Assembly (NCBI RefSeq): GCF_026109735.1
Contig: NZ_CP069620.1
Coordinates: 2,914,001-2,978,000, forward strand
DNA from: Salinimicrobium tongyeongense
GTDB lineage: Bacteria > Bacteroidota > Bacteroidia > Flavobacteriales > Flavobacteriaceae
Direction: 5' to 3'
Length of the DNA: 64,000 nt
Shown here: positions 16,052 through 25,277 of the stretch, piece by piece
Layout: every line of letters begins with the position of its first letter
Numbering within the stretch: the first letter of the stretch is position 1
Notes under the pieces: generated by a model
Told to the model about the DNA's origin: nothing
Seen by the model: the letters and a program-made list of their open reading frames with translations, nothing else
Database searches by the model: none
Position numbers and translations under genes: made by a program

Positions 16052-17827
16052 TTAGTATTTCGTTTTACCTTCTTGATCACTATCATCCTCACTCTCTTCT
16101 TCATCAATCAACCAACCGAAAATATCCTCTTCTTCATCAATATCAAAATCAGATATTCTTGGTCTAGATTCTAGGATTCTAAACGAGATCTTTATTTGTT
16201 CGTCAGGGTCATAAAAACTTATATTATAGTAATCTAAAAATTTAAAAAATTCATTATCTCTTAGAATATTTTTGGATTTAAAATTCAACCAATTTTTTCT
16301 AAATGATTCGTATGCGAGTAACCATTGATCATCGAATAATGAATTTCCATTTATCGACTTTATTAAATTTGTAAGTGCCGGTTTTCTACCTTTGTAAAGA
16401 CCAGAATTAATTAAATCCAAGCAAATCAATTTGGAAATATTGTCATTTGAATTTAGAACGATCGAGAGTGTATCTCTATCGCATTTTATTTTAAAAGTTT
16501 TGTAGTACCACAATGACCAAGCAACTTCAAAGGAATGATTTAACAAAGTATGTTCTTTAATCACCTTTTCTAAAACACTATTTATTTTTTCTTTTGCTTT
16601 GCCCTTTATATAGATTTTATATGAAAGTAAGATTTTGAATATTTGATCTATGCTAGAAGGGTCAACCAAGATTGTTTGAAGTAAGAAGTTGAGAAAAATA
16701 TCCCAATTTTTCTTTTTGATTTTTACATTTCCGTATTCAAATCTGAGCAGACTATAACTTACAATCCATGATGAGTTTTTCTTATTCTTAGATATTTGAG
16801 AATATATTAGAGAAAAATAGTTCCTTAATTCAAATTTATCTGCTTCATCAAATTTAAAACTAGATATTGAATTTGACCAATCATCAATATTTCTAAATGG
16901 AAGTGGATTTATTTCAACCTTATTTTCATTAGTTTCTAATTGAAAATCATAAATTATTTTTTGAATAATTTTTAAAGATGTTTCGGCATCACCTATATTA
17001 TTAAAATAGAAGTAATAATCATCATAGTATCTAGATGCTCGATGATCTATATTTTCTAATTTTTTCTTGATTTCAGAATCAATTCTACATGCTATAAGTT
17101 CTGCTAAAATAAATGATGTATCCGGACCGATAGGTATTCCAACACTTTGGCGTTCATTGCAATTTCTAACAAGCGTGTCAATTTGATCACTTAACTTATA
17201 TAATTTTGCTTTTGGATCAGAACTTAAAATTGATTCAAAATAATGCTTTCGATTATTTTTTATTTTGAAATACTTTTTAGCATCTTCTTTTCCTAATACA
17301 CTCCAAGGAATTGAATGTGTATAAATGCTAGGATAAAAATTTAGAATGTCTAATTTTAATTGAAATTTTTTATCGAACGATTCCTCTATAAGTTTAAACT
17401 TGAAATTATTCCAAGTTTTACTTTTAGTTCTAACAGTTCTTTTTGCTTTATATTCAACAGGTAAGCTTTCTGAATATTCACTTAATTCAAAAATTGGTTT
17501 TATATTTTCCCAATTATCCGAAATAGATTGAGATAAATCTAAAAATTGTTTTGGGTTAGGAACTCCTAATTTTCTTCTTGAAAAAATTCCTTTAGCGATA
17601 CTGTATTCTATTAGTTTTGAACTGCCATATTTTTGGACATAATCTTTATTGAATCGTCTTTTAGCTTCATTTCTAGATTCTGAAGGTTTTTTAACTTTTT
17701 TTTCATCAAGAAGTTTGTCCCATTTTTTTACCAGATAACTTGACTTCTTTCCAAAATCTTTAGAGTTGAATGGTGGTGGTAATTCTTTCGGAAAATATCC
17801 GTAGGACAATAATTTGTTTAATTTCAT
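16052..17827 (-). CDS. reverse transcriptase of the abortive-infection/unknown-group (defence RT) class
   Basis: 591 residues with RT palm motifs in order: KLDILNFYPSIYTHSIPW (motif A, D160), QSVGIPIGPDTSFILAELIA (motif B, from Q227) and SRYYDDYYFYF (YxDD, D269-D270). FYPSIYTHS with IGPDTS is characteristic of the Abi and UG group of RTs, several of which (DRT systems, AbiA, AbiK) block phage. It is not a group II intron (no maturase or HNH domain). The C-terminal ~250 residues are helical and end in an acidic tail (DEEEDIFGWLIDEEESEDDS). No retron-type ncRNA gene was recognised beside it. The cassette termini are unusually long inverted repeats. Exact UG group not assigned. Confidence 0.82.
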   Translation of the reverse strand: MKLNKLLSYGYFPKELPPPFNSKDFGKKSSYLVKKWDKLLDEKKVKKPSESRNEAKRRFNKDYVQKYGSSKLIEYSIAKGIFSRRKLGVPNPKQFLDLSQSISDNWENIKPIFELSEYSESLPVEYKAKRTVRTKSKTWNNFKFKLIEESFDKKFQLKLDILNFYPSIYTHSIPWSVLGKEDAKKYFKIKNNRKHYFESILSSDPKAKLYKLSDQIDTLVRNCNERQSVGIPIGPDTSFILAELIACRIDSEIKKKLENIDHRASRYYDDYYFYFNNIGDAETSLKIIQKIIYDFQLETNENKVEINPLPFRNIDDWSNSISSFKFDEADKFELRNYFSLIYSQISKNKKNSSWIVSYSLLRFEYGNVKIKKKNWDIFLNFLLQTILVDPSSIDQIFKILLSYKIYIKGKAKEKINSVLEKVIKEHTLLNHSFEVAWSLWYYKTFKIKCDRDTLSIVLNSNDNISKLICLDLINSGLYKGRKPALTNLIKSINGNSLFDDQWLLAYESFRKNWLNFKSKNILRDNEFFKFLDYYNISFYDPDEQIKISFRILESRPRISDFDIDEEEDIFGWLIDEEESEDDSDQEGKTKY

Positions 17828-17842
17828 GAATTAAATATACTA

Positions 17843-17981
17843 ATAACACATAACGTCCCGAATAACGCAAGTTGCGGCTTGGTGACTCAAATCTTTCCGT
17901 TAAACACTGTCTTTGAAAGGTAGTCAAAAATGGCATTTTTGACAGGTATTCCGCAATTTGTGTTATTCATTGTTGTAACAC
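17843..17981 (-). repeat. attC site, class 1 (putAbiC cassette)
   Basis: Arms CGAATAACGCAAGTTGCGG and CCGCAATTTGTGTTATTCAT. The centre has GTCAAAAATGGCATTTTTGA, a full palindrome. Confidence 0.88.
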
Positions 17982-17982
17982 G

Positions 17983-18891
17983 TTATTCTTTATATGCTTT
18001 TTTGTTGTATCTAAATTTCAGATTTTTATTGCCTATTTTATCCTTAGGTAAATTTTTCAATAGACTATATTCTTCAATTAGAGGTTTAAACTTTTTTAAT
18101 CCATTTTCACTCAATCCATTGTAAAAAAGCCACAAAAGTTCAAAATCAGAAAGTTGAGCACGAACGATTGAAGTATATTTATATCTGGTATTGAAATTTG
18201 ATAAAGTGTAGTTTGTTTTATCCTCATCATTAAGAGGATTTTCCGAACTCTCTAATTCAGAGTGTGAGTGGAACTTATATTCATTAACCAACTTAATGAT
18301 TCTGTAGAGATTTCTAAAATAATGGCCGAAATCCGTTTGAACTATTGGCCAATAGTCCATATAAATCTTATCAAAGTCACTTTCAGCTTTCCTGATCTGA
18401 TAGTTAACTTGTTCAAATGAATATTTGAAAACGTCTCTGCCTTTTAGAGTTATTTTGTCTTTTTCGATCTTTTCTTTTCGCTCAACAGACTTTAACGTCA
18501 GTGCACTTATTGGTTTGTTTTTGTAAATATCGATATCAATAGCATTTACTATTTGATGATGTAGTTCCAATAGGTGAAAGAATGTATTTTCGAACCTTTG
18601 TAATGAAAGGGTTTTATTTTGAGTTTTAAATTCTTCTCTTGTATCGCTCAATTCTTTTCTCTGTAGGGAAAGTTCCTTCTTCTGTAAATAAATGGTATAA
18701 ATTATTCCAGCTAAAGCAAGCCCCGAAAATAAAGAGTTTATAGCCCCGAATGAATCTCCAAATTGACCTTTTCTTTCAGGGTCAGAAATCAGCTGATTTA
18801 AACCAAGAAGAGAAGCAATCCAAACAATAAAAACAATTCCAAGAAGAATGTATAATCCTACTAATTTGTTTTCATTTTTCTCGTTCGACAT
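17983..18891 (-). CDS. putative phage abortive infection protein (putAbiC-like), membrane anchored
   Basis: 302 residues. Two N-terminal membrane helices (YILLGIVFIVWIASLLGL, about 13-30, and NSLFSGLALAGIIYTIYL, about 53-70) flank GQFGDSFGAI, the hallmark of the putAbiC family. A coiled coil (KKELSLQRKELSDTREEF) and a helical cytoplasmic domain with FENTFFHLLELHHQIV follow. Family members are linked to abortive phage infection, but the mechanism is not established. Single-gene cassette. Confidence 0.78.
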   Translation of the reverse strand: MSNEKNENKLVGLYILLGIVFIVWIASLLGLNQLISDPERKGQFGDSFGAINSLFSGLALAGIIYTIYLQKKELSLQRKELSDTREEFKTQNKTLSLQRFENTFFHLLELHHQIVNAIDIDIYKNKPISALTLKSVERKEKIEKDKITLKGRDVFKYSFEQVNYQIRKAESDFDKIYMDYWPIVQTDFGHYFRNLYRIIKLVNEYKFHSHSELESSENPLNDEDKTNYTLSNFNTRYKYTSIVRAQLSDFELLWLFYNGLSENGLKKFKPLIEEYSLLKNLPKDKIGNKNLKFRYNKKAYKE

Positions 18892-18912
18892 ATTTTTCGT
18901 AAAGTTTGGTAT

Positions 18913-19051
18913 AATGTGTTACAACGTTCCCGGTTAACGAAAGTGGCGGGTAGGGAAGACTTCACTTTCCGGCAAAACGGGTTGTTCTTATGGAATTAAA
19001 TGTAGGAAATTATCTCTCGAAAAAGACATTTTTGTTAACCGATGTTGCCCA
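18913..19051 (-). repeat. attC site, class 2 (AAA_13 cassette)
   Basis: Arms CCGGTTAACGAAAGTGGCGG and AGACATTTTTGTTAACCG. The outer core is GTTGCCCAC. Confidence 0.85.
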
Positions 19052-19077
19052 CTGGCTTTATTAGTCACTAACCAAAT

Positions 19078-21372
19078 TTAATTTTCTGAATATTGCTGCA
19101 TTATATTAAAATGTTCGATACCACCAATATCTTTAAACATTAATTCAAATACTTCATAGAGGTCCTCAATATCTGTATGGGTCATTCTTTGATAGTAAAA
19201 ATCATCATTAGGATTATAATGGTGACTATCATCATTAATTTGAGAAATTAAGCAGCTAAAAATTATTCTTTTAGGATCATTTTGTTCAAGTTCTTCTATT
19301 AATGTCCATTCTTTTGGAGTGTTTCTTGTAAAGTTCAAATAACTTTGAAGAATTCTTCTCATTAAATTACCTACAACAACATTATTAGCAGGATTTCTTT
19401 CTGTTTTTAAATTTTGTAAACCTTTCCATAATAAGTTGTAATCGTTATCTATCTCATTTTTTGCAGTTTTTTCAATATTTGTTTTATCAGAAATTTTTTG
19501 AATTTGATAATAACTAATTTCTTGACACAATTTATTTCCCATTGCAAAGGTTACTTCTTTATGGAAATAAATATTGTGAGTTAAAACGAAAATTTGCTCT
19601 ATATGAGGATTATAAAACTCTTTTTTATCATTGGCGGATCTTCCCTTTTTCTTCGCTAAATCCCTAATTATTGTAGTAACGATAAATAATGCTTGGCTAT
19701 CTAAACTGGAAACTGGATCATCTATGACCACAATCTTCTTTTTTTCCTTATTGTCTTTTTCTAAAGTTCCTTTACATATTTCATTGAAATATAAAAAAGC
19801 GATAAAATTCTTTTCCCCCTCACTAAGGGTGTTAAAGACGTCATTACTTTCTGAATCATTTCTCTTCAAGTAATATTTTGGAATTTCTTTTTCTGATTTT
19901 TTTGGCATTTCACCAATCTCAAAACCTTTGAATCCTGCACCTTTAAGAATTTTGTTTATGTTCTCCTTTGCTTTAGATGTATTAATCGTATTGTCTCTTA
20001 AACCTTCTATTTCAAGTCTTAGATTTCTAAGTTTTTCTAATAAATAAGTTTTAAATCTGTTAATTGCCGCTTTCTTAAATTCAATTTCGTTTTTGTGTGA
20101 GTAATAGAATTCAATATCATCTTTAGAATTGAAGCTTATATAATTCCAAATTTTAGAATCTAGATTCTCTTTTTTATCCTCCAACGAATCAAACATCTCG
20201 TTGTTGGTTTTAACCGCATCAATCAGATTTGATAATTTTGGTTTGAATTCGAAAACAGAATCAATTGCAAATGTTTCATTTGTTCTATCTAATTTACTTT
20301 GAATTATGTCTTTTTGCGAATCAAAATGAGAAGATAATTCCAGAACTAAATCACTTAATTGGCTGTCTGGATTGAATTCTGTTTTAATAGCATTCAAATT
20401 AGTAATAATTTGCTCGGATAAACTTTCATATCTAGTTAACAAGCCTTCTATGTATTTCTTTTTCTTCTTATAGGATTCATCAAAATATTCGTCAAACTTC
20501 TTAATTAGTTCTTGGGTAATAGTAAATTCTTGACAAAATGGACACTTTTCTTTTTTACCTGATCTGTCTATTTTTTCTAGTCCCTCTTCTACCCATTTTT
20601 GTAGGTTCAGTCTATCGATCATCTCTGCGATATCGATATCCTTATTTCCAGTAAAAATTTGTTTTAAGGCGTAATTAATTTTTTCTTCTAGTCTTCGAAT
20701 TTTGAGGTATGAAGATGATTTGAAGCTGTTATGAACTTTAGTTAGGTTTTGTTCATAAAACAACTCATATTCCTTCTTTAGGTCTTTAAATTTGTAATTT
20801 TTGTTTTCTTCATCTTTCAAAACTTTCTCAACTTGGCTAAAATGATTTGGCTTACTTCCTTTATATTTTAGCCTTATAAGAGGTAACGACTGATTAAATA
20901 CATCTCTTTTTTGGAAACAAATGTCTAAAATGCCTGTTTTCTTGCCTTTGTATAGTTCTTCTAATTGAACTTCGTAACTCTCATTTTTATCATTAAGATC
21001 TTTAGAAATGTAGTTTTCAATTTTTTCTACTTTTAGCTGCTTTTCTTTGATTTTTCTTTCTATCTCATCATTTTCTTCATCCAATGAGAAAACACCTTTT
21101 AAAAAATCTTCTTTGATGAAGTTTCTTTTTACAAATTCATCATCAAATACTAAAACTTCATTATTTTCTCCATTAAAACCTAATTGGCTACAATCTTCAA
21201 ATCTCAACTCATCATTAGTTGATTTATTGGAATTTATATTATAAAGAAATTTAGCTATTGTAGATTTTCCCGAACCATTATTACCAAAAAAGAAATTTAA
21301 TTTTTTCAATTCTTCTATAATGACTGGTCCTTTGTAACTAGAAATATTCTCAATTTTAATTTCAGTTATCAT
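19078..21372 (-). CDS. AAA_13 family ATPase with zinc-hook motif (PrrC/RloC-like)
   Basis: 764 residues, ABC/SMC-like. Walker A GNNGSGKST (30-38), a long coiled coil, CPFC at 277-280 that fits a zinc hook, a second coiled coil, then signature LSEGEKNFIAFLYF, Walker B KKIVVIDDPVSSLDSQ and switch histidine in VLTHN. PrrC and RloC, the studied relatives, cut tRNA anticodons after sensing phage or DNA damage. The C-terminal part (VGNLMRRILQSYLNF, DSHHYNPNDDF) matches the usual end of AAA_13 proteins, but I cannot point with certainty to a nuclease triad. A defence role is therefore likely by family and context, not proven. Single-gene cassette. Confidence 0.78.
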   Translation of the reverse strand: MITEIKIENISSYKGPVIIEELKKLNFFFGNNGSGKSTIAKFLYNINSNKSTNDELRFEDCSQLGFNGENNEVLVFDDEFVKRNFIKEDFLKGVFSLDEENDEIERKIKEKQLKVEKIENYISKDLNDKNESYEVQLEELYKGKKTGILDICFQKRDVFNQSLPLIRLKYKGSKPNHFSQVEKVLKDEENKNYKFKDLKKEYELFYEQNLTKVHNSFKSSSYLKIRRLEEKINYALKQIFTGNKDIDIAEMIDRLNLQKWVEEGLEKIDRSGKKEKCPFCQEFTITQELIKKFDEYFDESYKKKKKYIEGLLTRYESLSEQIITNLNAIKTEFNPDSQLSDLVLELSSHFDSQKDIIQSKLDRTNETFAIDSVFEFKPKLSNLIDAVKTNNEMFDSLEDKKENLDSKIWNYISFNSKDDIEFYYSHKNEIEFKKAAINRFKTYLLEKLRNLRLEIEGLRDNTINTSKAKENINKILKGAGFKGFEIGEMPKKSEKEIPKYYLKRNDSESNDVFNTLSEGEKNFIAFLYFNEICKGTLEKDNKEKKKIVVIDDPVSSLDSQALFIVTTIIRDLAKKKGRSANDKKEFYNPHIEQIFVLTHNIYFHKEVTFAMGNKLCQEISYYQIQKISDKTNIEKTAKNEIDNDYNLLWKGLQNLKTERNPANNVVVGNLMRRILQSYLNFTRNTPKEWTLIEELEQNDPKRIIFSCLISQINDDSHHYNPNDDFYYQRMTHTDIEDLYEVFELMFKDIGGIEHFNIMQQYSEN

Positions 21373-21411
21373 TATGGTTGATTTGGAGTTAGAATCTTGT
21401 TTTTAAAGCTT

Positions 21412-21549
21412 GTGGGCAACGGCTCGAATAACACAAGTTGCGGCTTGGGAACTTAAATTTGTCCGTTTATGACTTTATTTTAAAGGTAGTCAAAAATGCC
21501 ATTTTTAAGAGGAATTCCGCAATTTGTGTTATTTATTGTTGTGAATCCG
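21412..21549 (-). repeat. attC site, class 1 (NC1 copy c)
   Basis: Class-1 arms. Identical to the site at 22245-22382. Confidence 0.85.
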
Positions 21550-21917
21550 TAGCGACAGAGCCGAGTGAGCTCGTACTTAGCATTTTTCTTGATTAGTTCT
21601 TTAATCCGCAACAGTAGAAAATCTGTTTTTGAGTGGGTTAGGTTTGTTGACTTTTTATCTGTTCTTAATATTTAATCGCAACAGTGAGAAAATTAATTTC
21701 GCGACTGAGCGGAGTCCGTTTATTTTTATCGGTTCCTAAAATCATTCTTTTTGAATATCCACTTAAAAGTTAAAAGAATTATTCTTGCGTTTGAGTGGAA
21801 ATCCGCCGTCACTTTTAATTTTTAATCAGCTGAGTAATTGTCCTTTTTTGATCTCCAGGAGTTTTGAAAATTTCTAATTTTTATCCGTTTTGAGTGGTGT
21901 CCGGAGCTATGGTTCAC
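21550..21917. other. non-coding cassette NC1, copy c (long form)
   Basis: Longer than copies a, b and f by one ~70-bp module around TTTAATCCGCAACAG. With its attC (21418-21917, 500 bp) it reads the same as 22253-22752. No gene seen. Confidence 0.8.
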
Positions 21918-22050
21918 AACGTTCCCGGTTAACGAAAGTGGCGAGTAGGGAAGATCCACTTGTCCGGCGTAACGGTTCTTTCTTATGAAAATAAAAGTAG
22001 GAAATTATCTCTCAAAAAAAGCCATTTTTGTTAATCGTTGTTGTAAACTG
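21911..22050 (-). repeat. attC site, class 2 (NC2 copy b)
   Basis: Arms CGGTTAACGAAAGTGGC and GCCATTTTTGTTAATCG. Confidence 0.8.
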
Positions 22051-22247
22051 GGCTTTTATTCTTTTTGGGTAATTAGTTAGTTTTTATCCGCTGAAAACTG
22101 ATCATTCCGTTTTTTTAAGAACTCTTTTTTGAAAATCTATTTTTTAGAGATAGATTGGATTTAGTGAGTTTCAATTGTCCGGCGTCAAAAATTTTCAAAC
22201 AGATTTTAGATATTTATGCTTTCCTAAAATGCCATTTTTTTGCCTGG
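22051..22247. other. non-coding cassette NC2, copy b
   Basis: Closely matches 9352-9548 and 28243-28438. No gene on either strand. Confidence 0.75.
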
Positions 22248-22382
22248 TTTACAACGGCTCGAATAACACAAGTTGCGGCTTGGGAACTTAAATTTGTCCG
22301 TTTATGACTTTATTTTAAAGGTAGTCAAAAATGCCATTTTTAAGAGGAATTCCGCAATTTGTGTTATTTATTGTTGTGAATC
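22245..22382 (-). repeat. attC site, class 1 (NC1 copy d)
   Basis: Same sequence as the site at 21412-21549. Confidence 0.85.
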
Positions 22383-22752
22383 CGTAGCGACAGAGCCGAG
22401 TGAGCTCGTACTTAGCATTTTTCTTGATTAGTTCTTTAATCCGCAACAGTAGAAAATCTGTTTTTGAGTGGGTTAGGTTTGTTGACTTTTTATCTGTTCT
22501 TAATATTTAATCGCAACAGTGAGAAAATTAATTTCGCGACTGAGCGGAGTCCGTTTATTTTTATCGGTTCCTAAAATCATTCTTTTTGAATATCCACTTA
22601 AAAGTTAAAAGAATTATTCTTGCGTTTGAGTGGAAATCCGCCGTCACTTTTAATTTTTAATCAGCTGAGTAATTGTCCTTTTTTGATCTCCAGGAGTTTT
22701 GAAAATTTCTAATTTTTATCCGTTTTGAGTGGTGTCCGGAGCTATGGTTCAC
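22383..22752. other. non-coding cassette NC1, copy d (long form)
   Basis: Same as copy c. Separated from it only by one NC2 cassette. Confidence 0.8.
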
Positions 22753-22882
22753 AACGTCCTGTATAAAAACAGTGCGAGCTGGCGAGCTTGATTGTTCGCA
22801 GGACAATCAGGCGTTGCAAGCGAGCACGGGCTTTCGAATTGAGACAGGATTAAGCATTGTTTTTTTACACTGTTGCCAAATG
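22747..22882 (-). repeat. attC site, class 4 (second small-membrane-protein cassette)
   Basis: Arms CTGTATAAAAACAGTGCGAG and GCATTGTTTTTTTACACTGT. Inner hairpin GATTGTTC-GCA-GGACAATC at 22790-22808. This is the uninterrupted form of the sites hit by IS1182. Confidence 0.85.
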
Positions 22883-23042
22883 TACCACCCATCTGAGTGA
22901 GCGATCCCGTTTATCAAATCCGCTACGCATTGGGCGGTTTTAAAGTCTTTTTTACTTACCTCTCAAAAAGGATATTTCTGCGTTCTCCTTTTTTCCTCCG
23001 TGAGAGTGAGAAATCCGCAACATTATTTATGTTCTTTATTTT
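22883..23042. repeat. degenerate GAGTGAG/TCCGC modules
   Basis: CATCTGAGTGAGCGATCCCG, then ACTTACCTCTCAAAAAGG, then GAGAGTGAGAAATCCGC: the same module text as in 11356-11600. No gene seen. Confidence 0.5.
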
Positions 23043-23240
23043 TTAGCTTTTAAAATTTTTAAATGCCATTCTGCTTATAAATATAAACATTGTCAGAAAT
23101 CCTATAGCTTGAACGTATTTAATCGAGTTTGGAAAAATGAATATTTGTATTAAAGATATTATTAAACAAACCGAACCAAAAGCATATAATATTTTCAAGA
23201 TTACAGGCTCATTTTGGAGAAATTTTTTCGTGTCAGTCAT
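23043..23240 (-). CDS. small two-helix membrane protein (cassette gene)
   Basis: 65 residues with two hydrophobic helices (ILYAFGSVCLIISLIQIFIF and VQAIGFLTMFIFISRMAF) and a short basic tail. Same size and layout as the product of 11540-11737, and the cassette starts are alike, so the two are probably diverged copies. Function unknown. Confidence 0.55.
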   Translation of the reverse strand: MTDTKKFLQNEPVILKILYAFGSVCLIISLIQIFIFPNSIKYVQAIGFLTMFIFISRMAFKNFKS

Positions 23241-23368
23241 TTTATATTCAATCTGGTAATAATGTTTTTTATGGAGCCATTATAAATGACCTCAAATATG
23301 GCAATTTTGGGGATCTAATCTTTATTGATCCGATTAAATTTTTTCACGTCTTGGTTGTCAGTGGTATT

Positions 23369-23510
23369 TTTGGCAACGGCTTCGCATAACGACAAGTGGC
23401 GCGGAGTTATGGATGCGGATTTGTCGGCTTAAGGTTTTTGTTTGTTATGGAAACTAATTTAGTTCTTTTCTATAAAACCCGCCATTTGCGATATGCGTTG
23501 TTCTATGCAG
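23369..23510 (-). repeat. attC site, class 5 (HTH-ImmA/IrrE cassette)
   Basis: Arms CGCATAACGACAAGTGGCGC and CCGCCATTTGCGATATGCG. Outer GTTCTATGCA pairs with TGCATAGAAC at 25279. Confidence 0.85.
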
Positions 23511-23523
23511 TTTTTGTGCTGAA

Positions 23524-24006
23524 TTATTGTTGATGACCGTATCCTAATTCTTCATTTTTATCCCAAAATGCCATATATAGATCTGTAGAGCTTCCTTTTT
23601 TTCTTGTCCAATCAGCTACAATCTGAATAGCAATTTCTAAATCTTCTAAATATGCCATTCTTCCATCACTTCCTCTGATTCCTTTCTCGTCTTTTACTGC
23701 CCCACGGTTAATTAAAATGTTTTTTTCATCATAGATAATTCTCCTTACTTCTTCATTCTCCTTACCTTTAGGTAAGTTATCTCTGAGAAGTTTATTTAAA
23801 CCTTTATAATAAAGTTGAAACTTTTGAACTGGATCATCGATTTGCTGTCCAATTAGTTGTTCTGCTTGATTTTCTAATTTTATTTTCGAGTCAACATCTA
23901 TCGAAAGTTGTTCTCCCTTTATTTCATCTGCTTTTTGAAGCAGTTCTAATCTTTCAATATCTTCTTTGGATAATTTTCTATCCTTTTTCTTTTGATTATC
24001 AGCCAT
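23524..24006 (-). CDS. unknown partner of the ImmA/IrrE-like gene
   Basis: 160 residues, hydrophilic, with a lysine-rich N-terminus (MADNQKKKDRKLSKEDIERL), helical, no membrane segment and no family I recognise. It begins 9 bp after the stop of the HTH-ImmA/IrrE gene and shares its cassette and presumably its promoter. The layout is that of a toxin-antitoxin or regulator-effector pair in which the upstream protein represses the operon. Which partner would be toxic cannot be said. Confidence 0.65.
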   Translation of the reverse strand: MADNQKKKDRKLSKEDIERLELLQKADEIKGEQLSIDVDSKIKLENQAEQLIGQQIDDPVQKFQLYYKGLNKLLRDNLPKGKENEEVRRIIYDEKNILINRGAVKDEKGIRGSDGRMAYLEDLEIAIQIVADWTRKKGSSTDLYMAFWDKNEELGYGHQQ

Positions 24007-24015
24007 TTTTTAAAT

Positions 24016-25194
24016 TTAGATTGTTAATAGTTCTTTTATGTTTTTTGAAGCTTCCTCTAATGATTGGGCGTCCCAATTAGAAACATAAAGATTCTTCTTC
24101 GCCATTTCCACATCAGGGAAATAATCTTTAAAAGCACCCCAGTAATTGTTTCCTTTCTCAGATTGTCTAAATTGAAATTGAGAATAAATGATGGATGGAT
24201 GTACTTGACAATCTTTAGCGAATCTTGTCACCATCAAGTGATTGTTTATTAGAGGTTCTATATACCTCATCTTTTCTTGAGAAATCAAATAATCGCTTGC
24301 AAATTGATTAGCTTTATCTTCCTGTATTAAGAATAGATCAGGCTCGCCAGTGAGATGATATTTAACTTTCTGCAATAATTCTAGGTCGAATAATACGTGA
24401 TGAAGTTCGTGAATTAAAGCGAACCAAATGGTAGCGTAATTCTTATTCAAATCTGTAATTACAATACAAGGTTTATCATTTATGACAAAAGTTGCTCCCC
24501 TAATTTGTGTTTTAGGAAGCATAGGTTGGAACACCACGGTTACGCCTATGTTGTATAGTGCACGGAAGACTGTAAGTAATCCATCTTGGACATTTTGCGT
24601 ATAAGGCTTAATCTTGGGAATTAAATCAATTAAATCTTCTCTAGAATAATCGTTCGGATTGTCGATTAACTCAAAGTATTTATAGGACGATTTAATCCAG
24701 AAGTCTTTCATTTTATCATTGAAAGATCTTTTAGTTCTGCTGTATAAAGCTTCGCCTAATTCCTGTTCATAGTCGTAAATACTATCTAAGCCAAAGAATT
24801 CGCAAATGCGCTCGTTTAGTTGCTCTACGGAATCTTTTTTATCTATAAAACCTAGTGAGGCTAATGTTTTTAAGTCAAAATATTTATTGATAAAAGTTAT
24901 ATCCATAGAATTCTGTAAATCTTTAATTTCGAAAGAAGGACGATCCTTAAAATGCAGCAAAACAGTTTGTTCTAGATTTAATCCTAGAAACTCACCCAGC
25001 TTTAATAGGTTTACTATATCGGTTTGTTTTGAGGTCTTATCTATAATACCATCAAGACTTCGCCTTTGCAGGCCCGCAAGTCTTTCAAATTGAGTTTTTG
25101 TAAGTCCAGTTGTCTCCAACTTTTTCTTTAGAAGGTTGTCAAACGATAAATCTTCATCAAGATTAAAACTCTTATTTAAAATATCATTTATCAT
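24016..25194 (-). CDS. HTH domain plus ImmA/IrrE-type metallopeptidase
   Basis: 392 residues. The N-terminal part has an XRE-like helix-turn-helix (LTKTQFERLAGLQRRSLDGI, about 34-53). The C-terminal part has a zincin motif FALIHELHHVLFD (HExxH) as in ImmA/IrrE peptidases. Known relatives cleave repressors of mobile elements (ImmA) or stress regulators (IrrE), and HTH-peptidase fusions often act as antitoxin-like autoregulators. Two copies of a 14-bp palindrome flank its promoter (see 25198-25264), supporting autoregulation. It is the upstream gene of a two-gene cassette. Confidence 0.78.
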   Translation of the reverse strand: MINDILNKSFNLDEDLSFDNLLKKKLETTGLTKTQFERLAGLQRRSLDGIIDKTSKQTDIVNLLKLGEFLGLNLEQTVLLHFKDRPSFEIKDLQNSMDITFINKYFDLKTLASLGFIDKKDSVEQLNERICEFFGLDSIYDYEQELGEALYSRTKRSFNDKMKDFWIKSSYKYFELIDNPNDYSREDLIDLIPKIKPYTQNVQDGLLTVFRALYNIGVTVVFQPMLPKTQIRGATFVINDKPCIVITDLNKNYATIWFALIHELHHVLFDLELLQKVKYHLTGEPDLFLIQEDKANQFASDYLISQEKMRYIEPLINNHLMVTRFAKDCQVHPSIIYSQFQFRQSEKGNNYWGAFKDYFPDVEMAKKNLYVSNWDAQSLEEASKNIKELLTI

Positions 25195-25197
25195 TAA

Positions 25198-25211
25198 AGG
25201 TAAATTTACCT
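25198..25211. promoter_or_regulatory. operator palindrome 1 (AGGTAAATTTACCT)
   Basis: A perfect 14-bp palindrome three bases upstream of the ATG of the HTH-ImmA/IrrE gene, touching the -7 box. Probably bound by that gene's own HTH domain. Confidence 0.65.
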
Positions 25212-25239
25212 CAAATATAGTTATAATATCTTAAATCAA
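25212..25239 (-). promoter_or_regulatory. Bacteroidetes-type promoter of the HTH-ImmA/IrrE cassette
   Basis: On the minus strand TTG (25239-25237), 17 bases, then TATATTTG (25219-25212), a full TAnnTTTG -7 box. It lies between the two palindromes. It is one of few cassettes with a recognisable own promoter. Confidence 0.65.
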
Positions 25240-25247
25240 TAGAAAAT

Positions 25248-25264
25248 AAAGGTAAATTTACTTT
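25248..25264. promoter_or_regulatory. operator palindrome 2 (AAAGGTAAATTTACTTT)
   Basis: Second copy of GGTAAATTTAC, centred about 51-52 bp from the first (near five helical turns), on the upstream side of the promoter. Confidence 0.6.
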
Positions 25265-25277
25265 TTTTGTAAAAAAT

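Noticed and set aside
16052-17827. RT considered as a retron, diversity-generating element or group II intron
   Set aside because: No maturase or HNH domain, no template/variable repeat pair seen, and no recognisable msr-msd region within the cassette. The Abi/UG class fits better.
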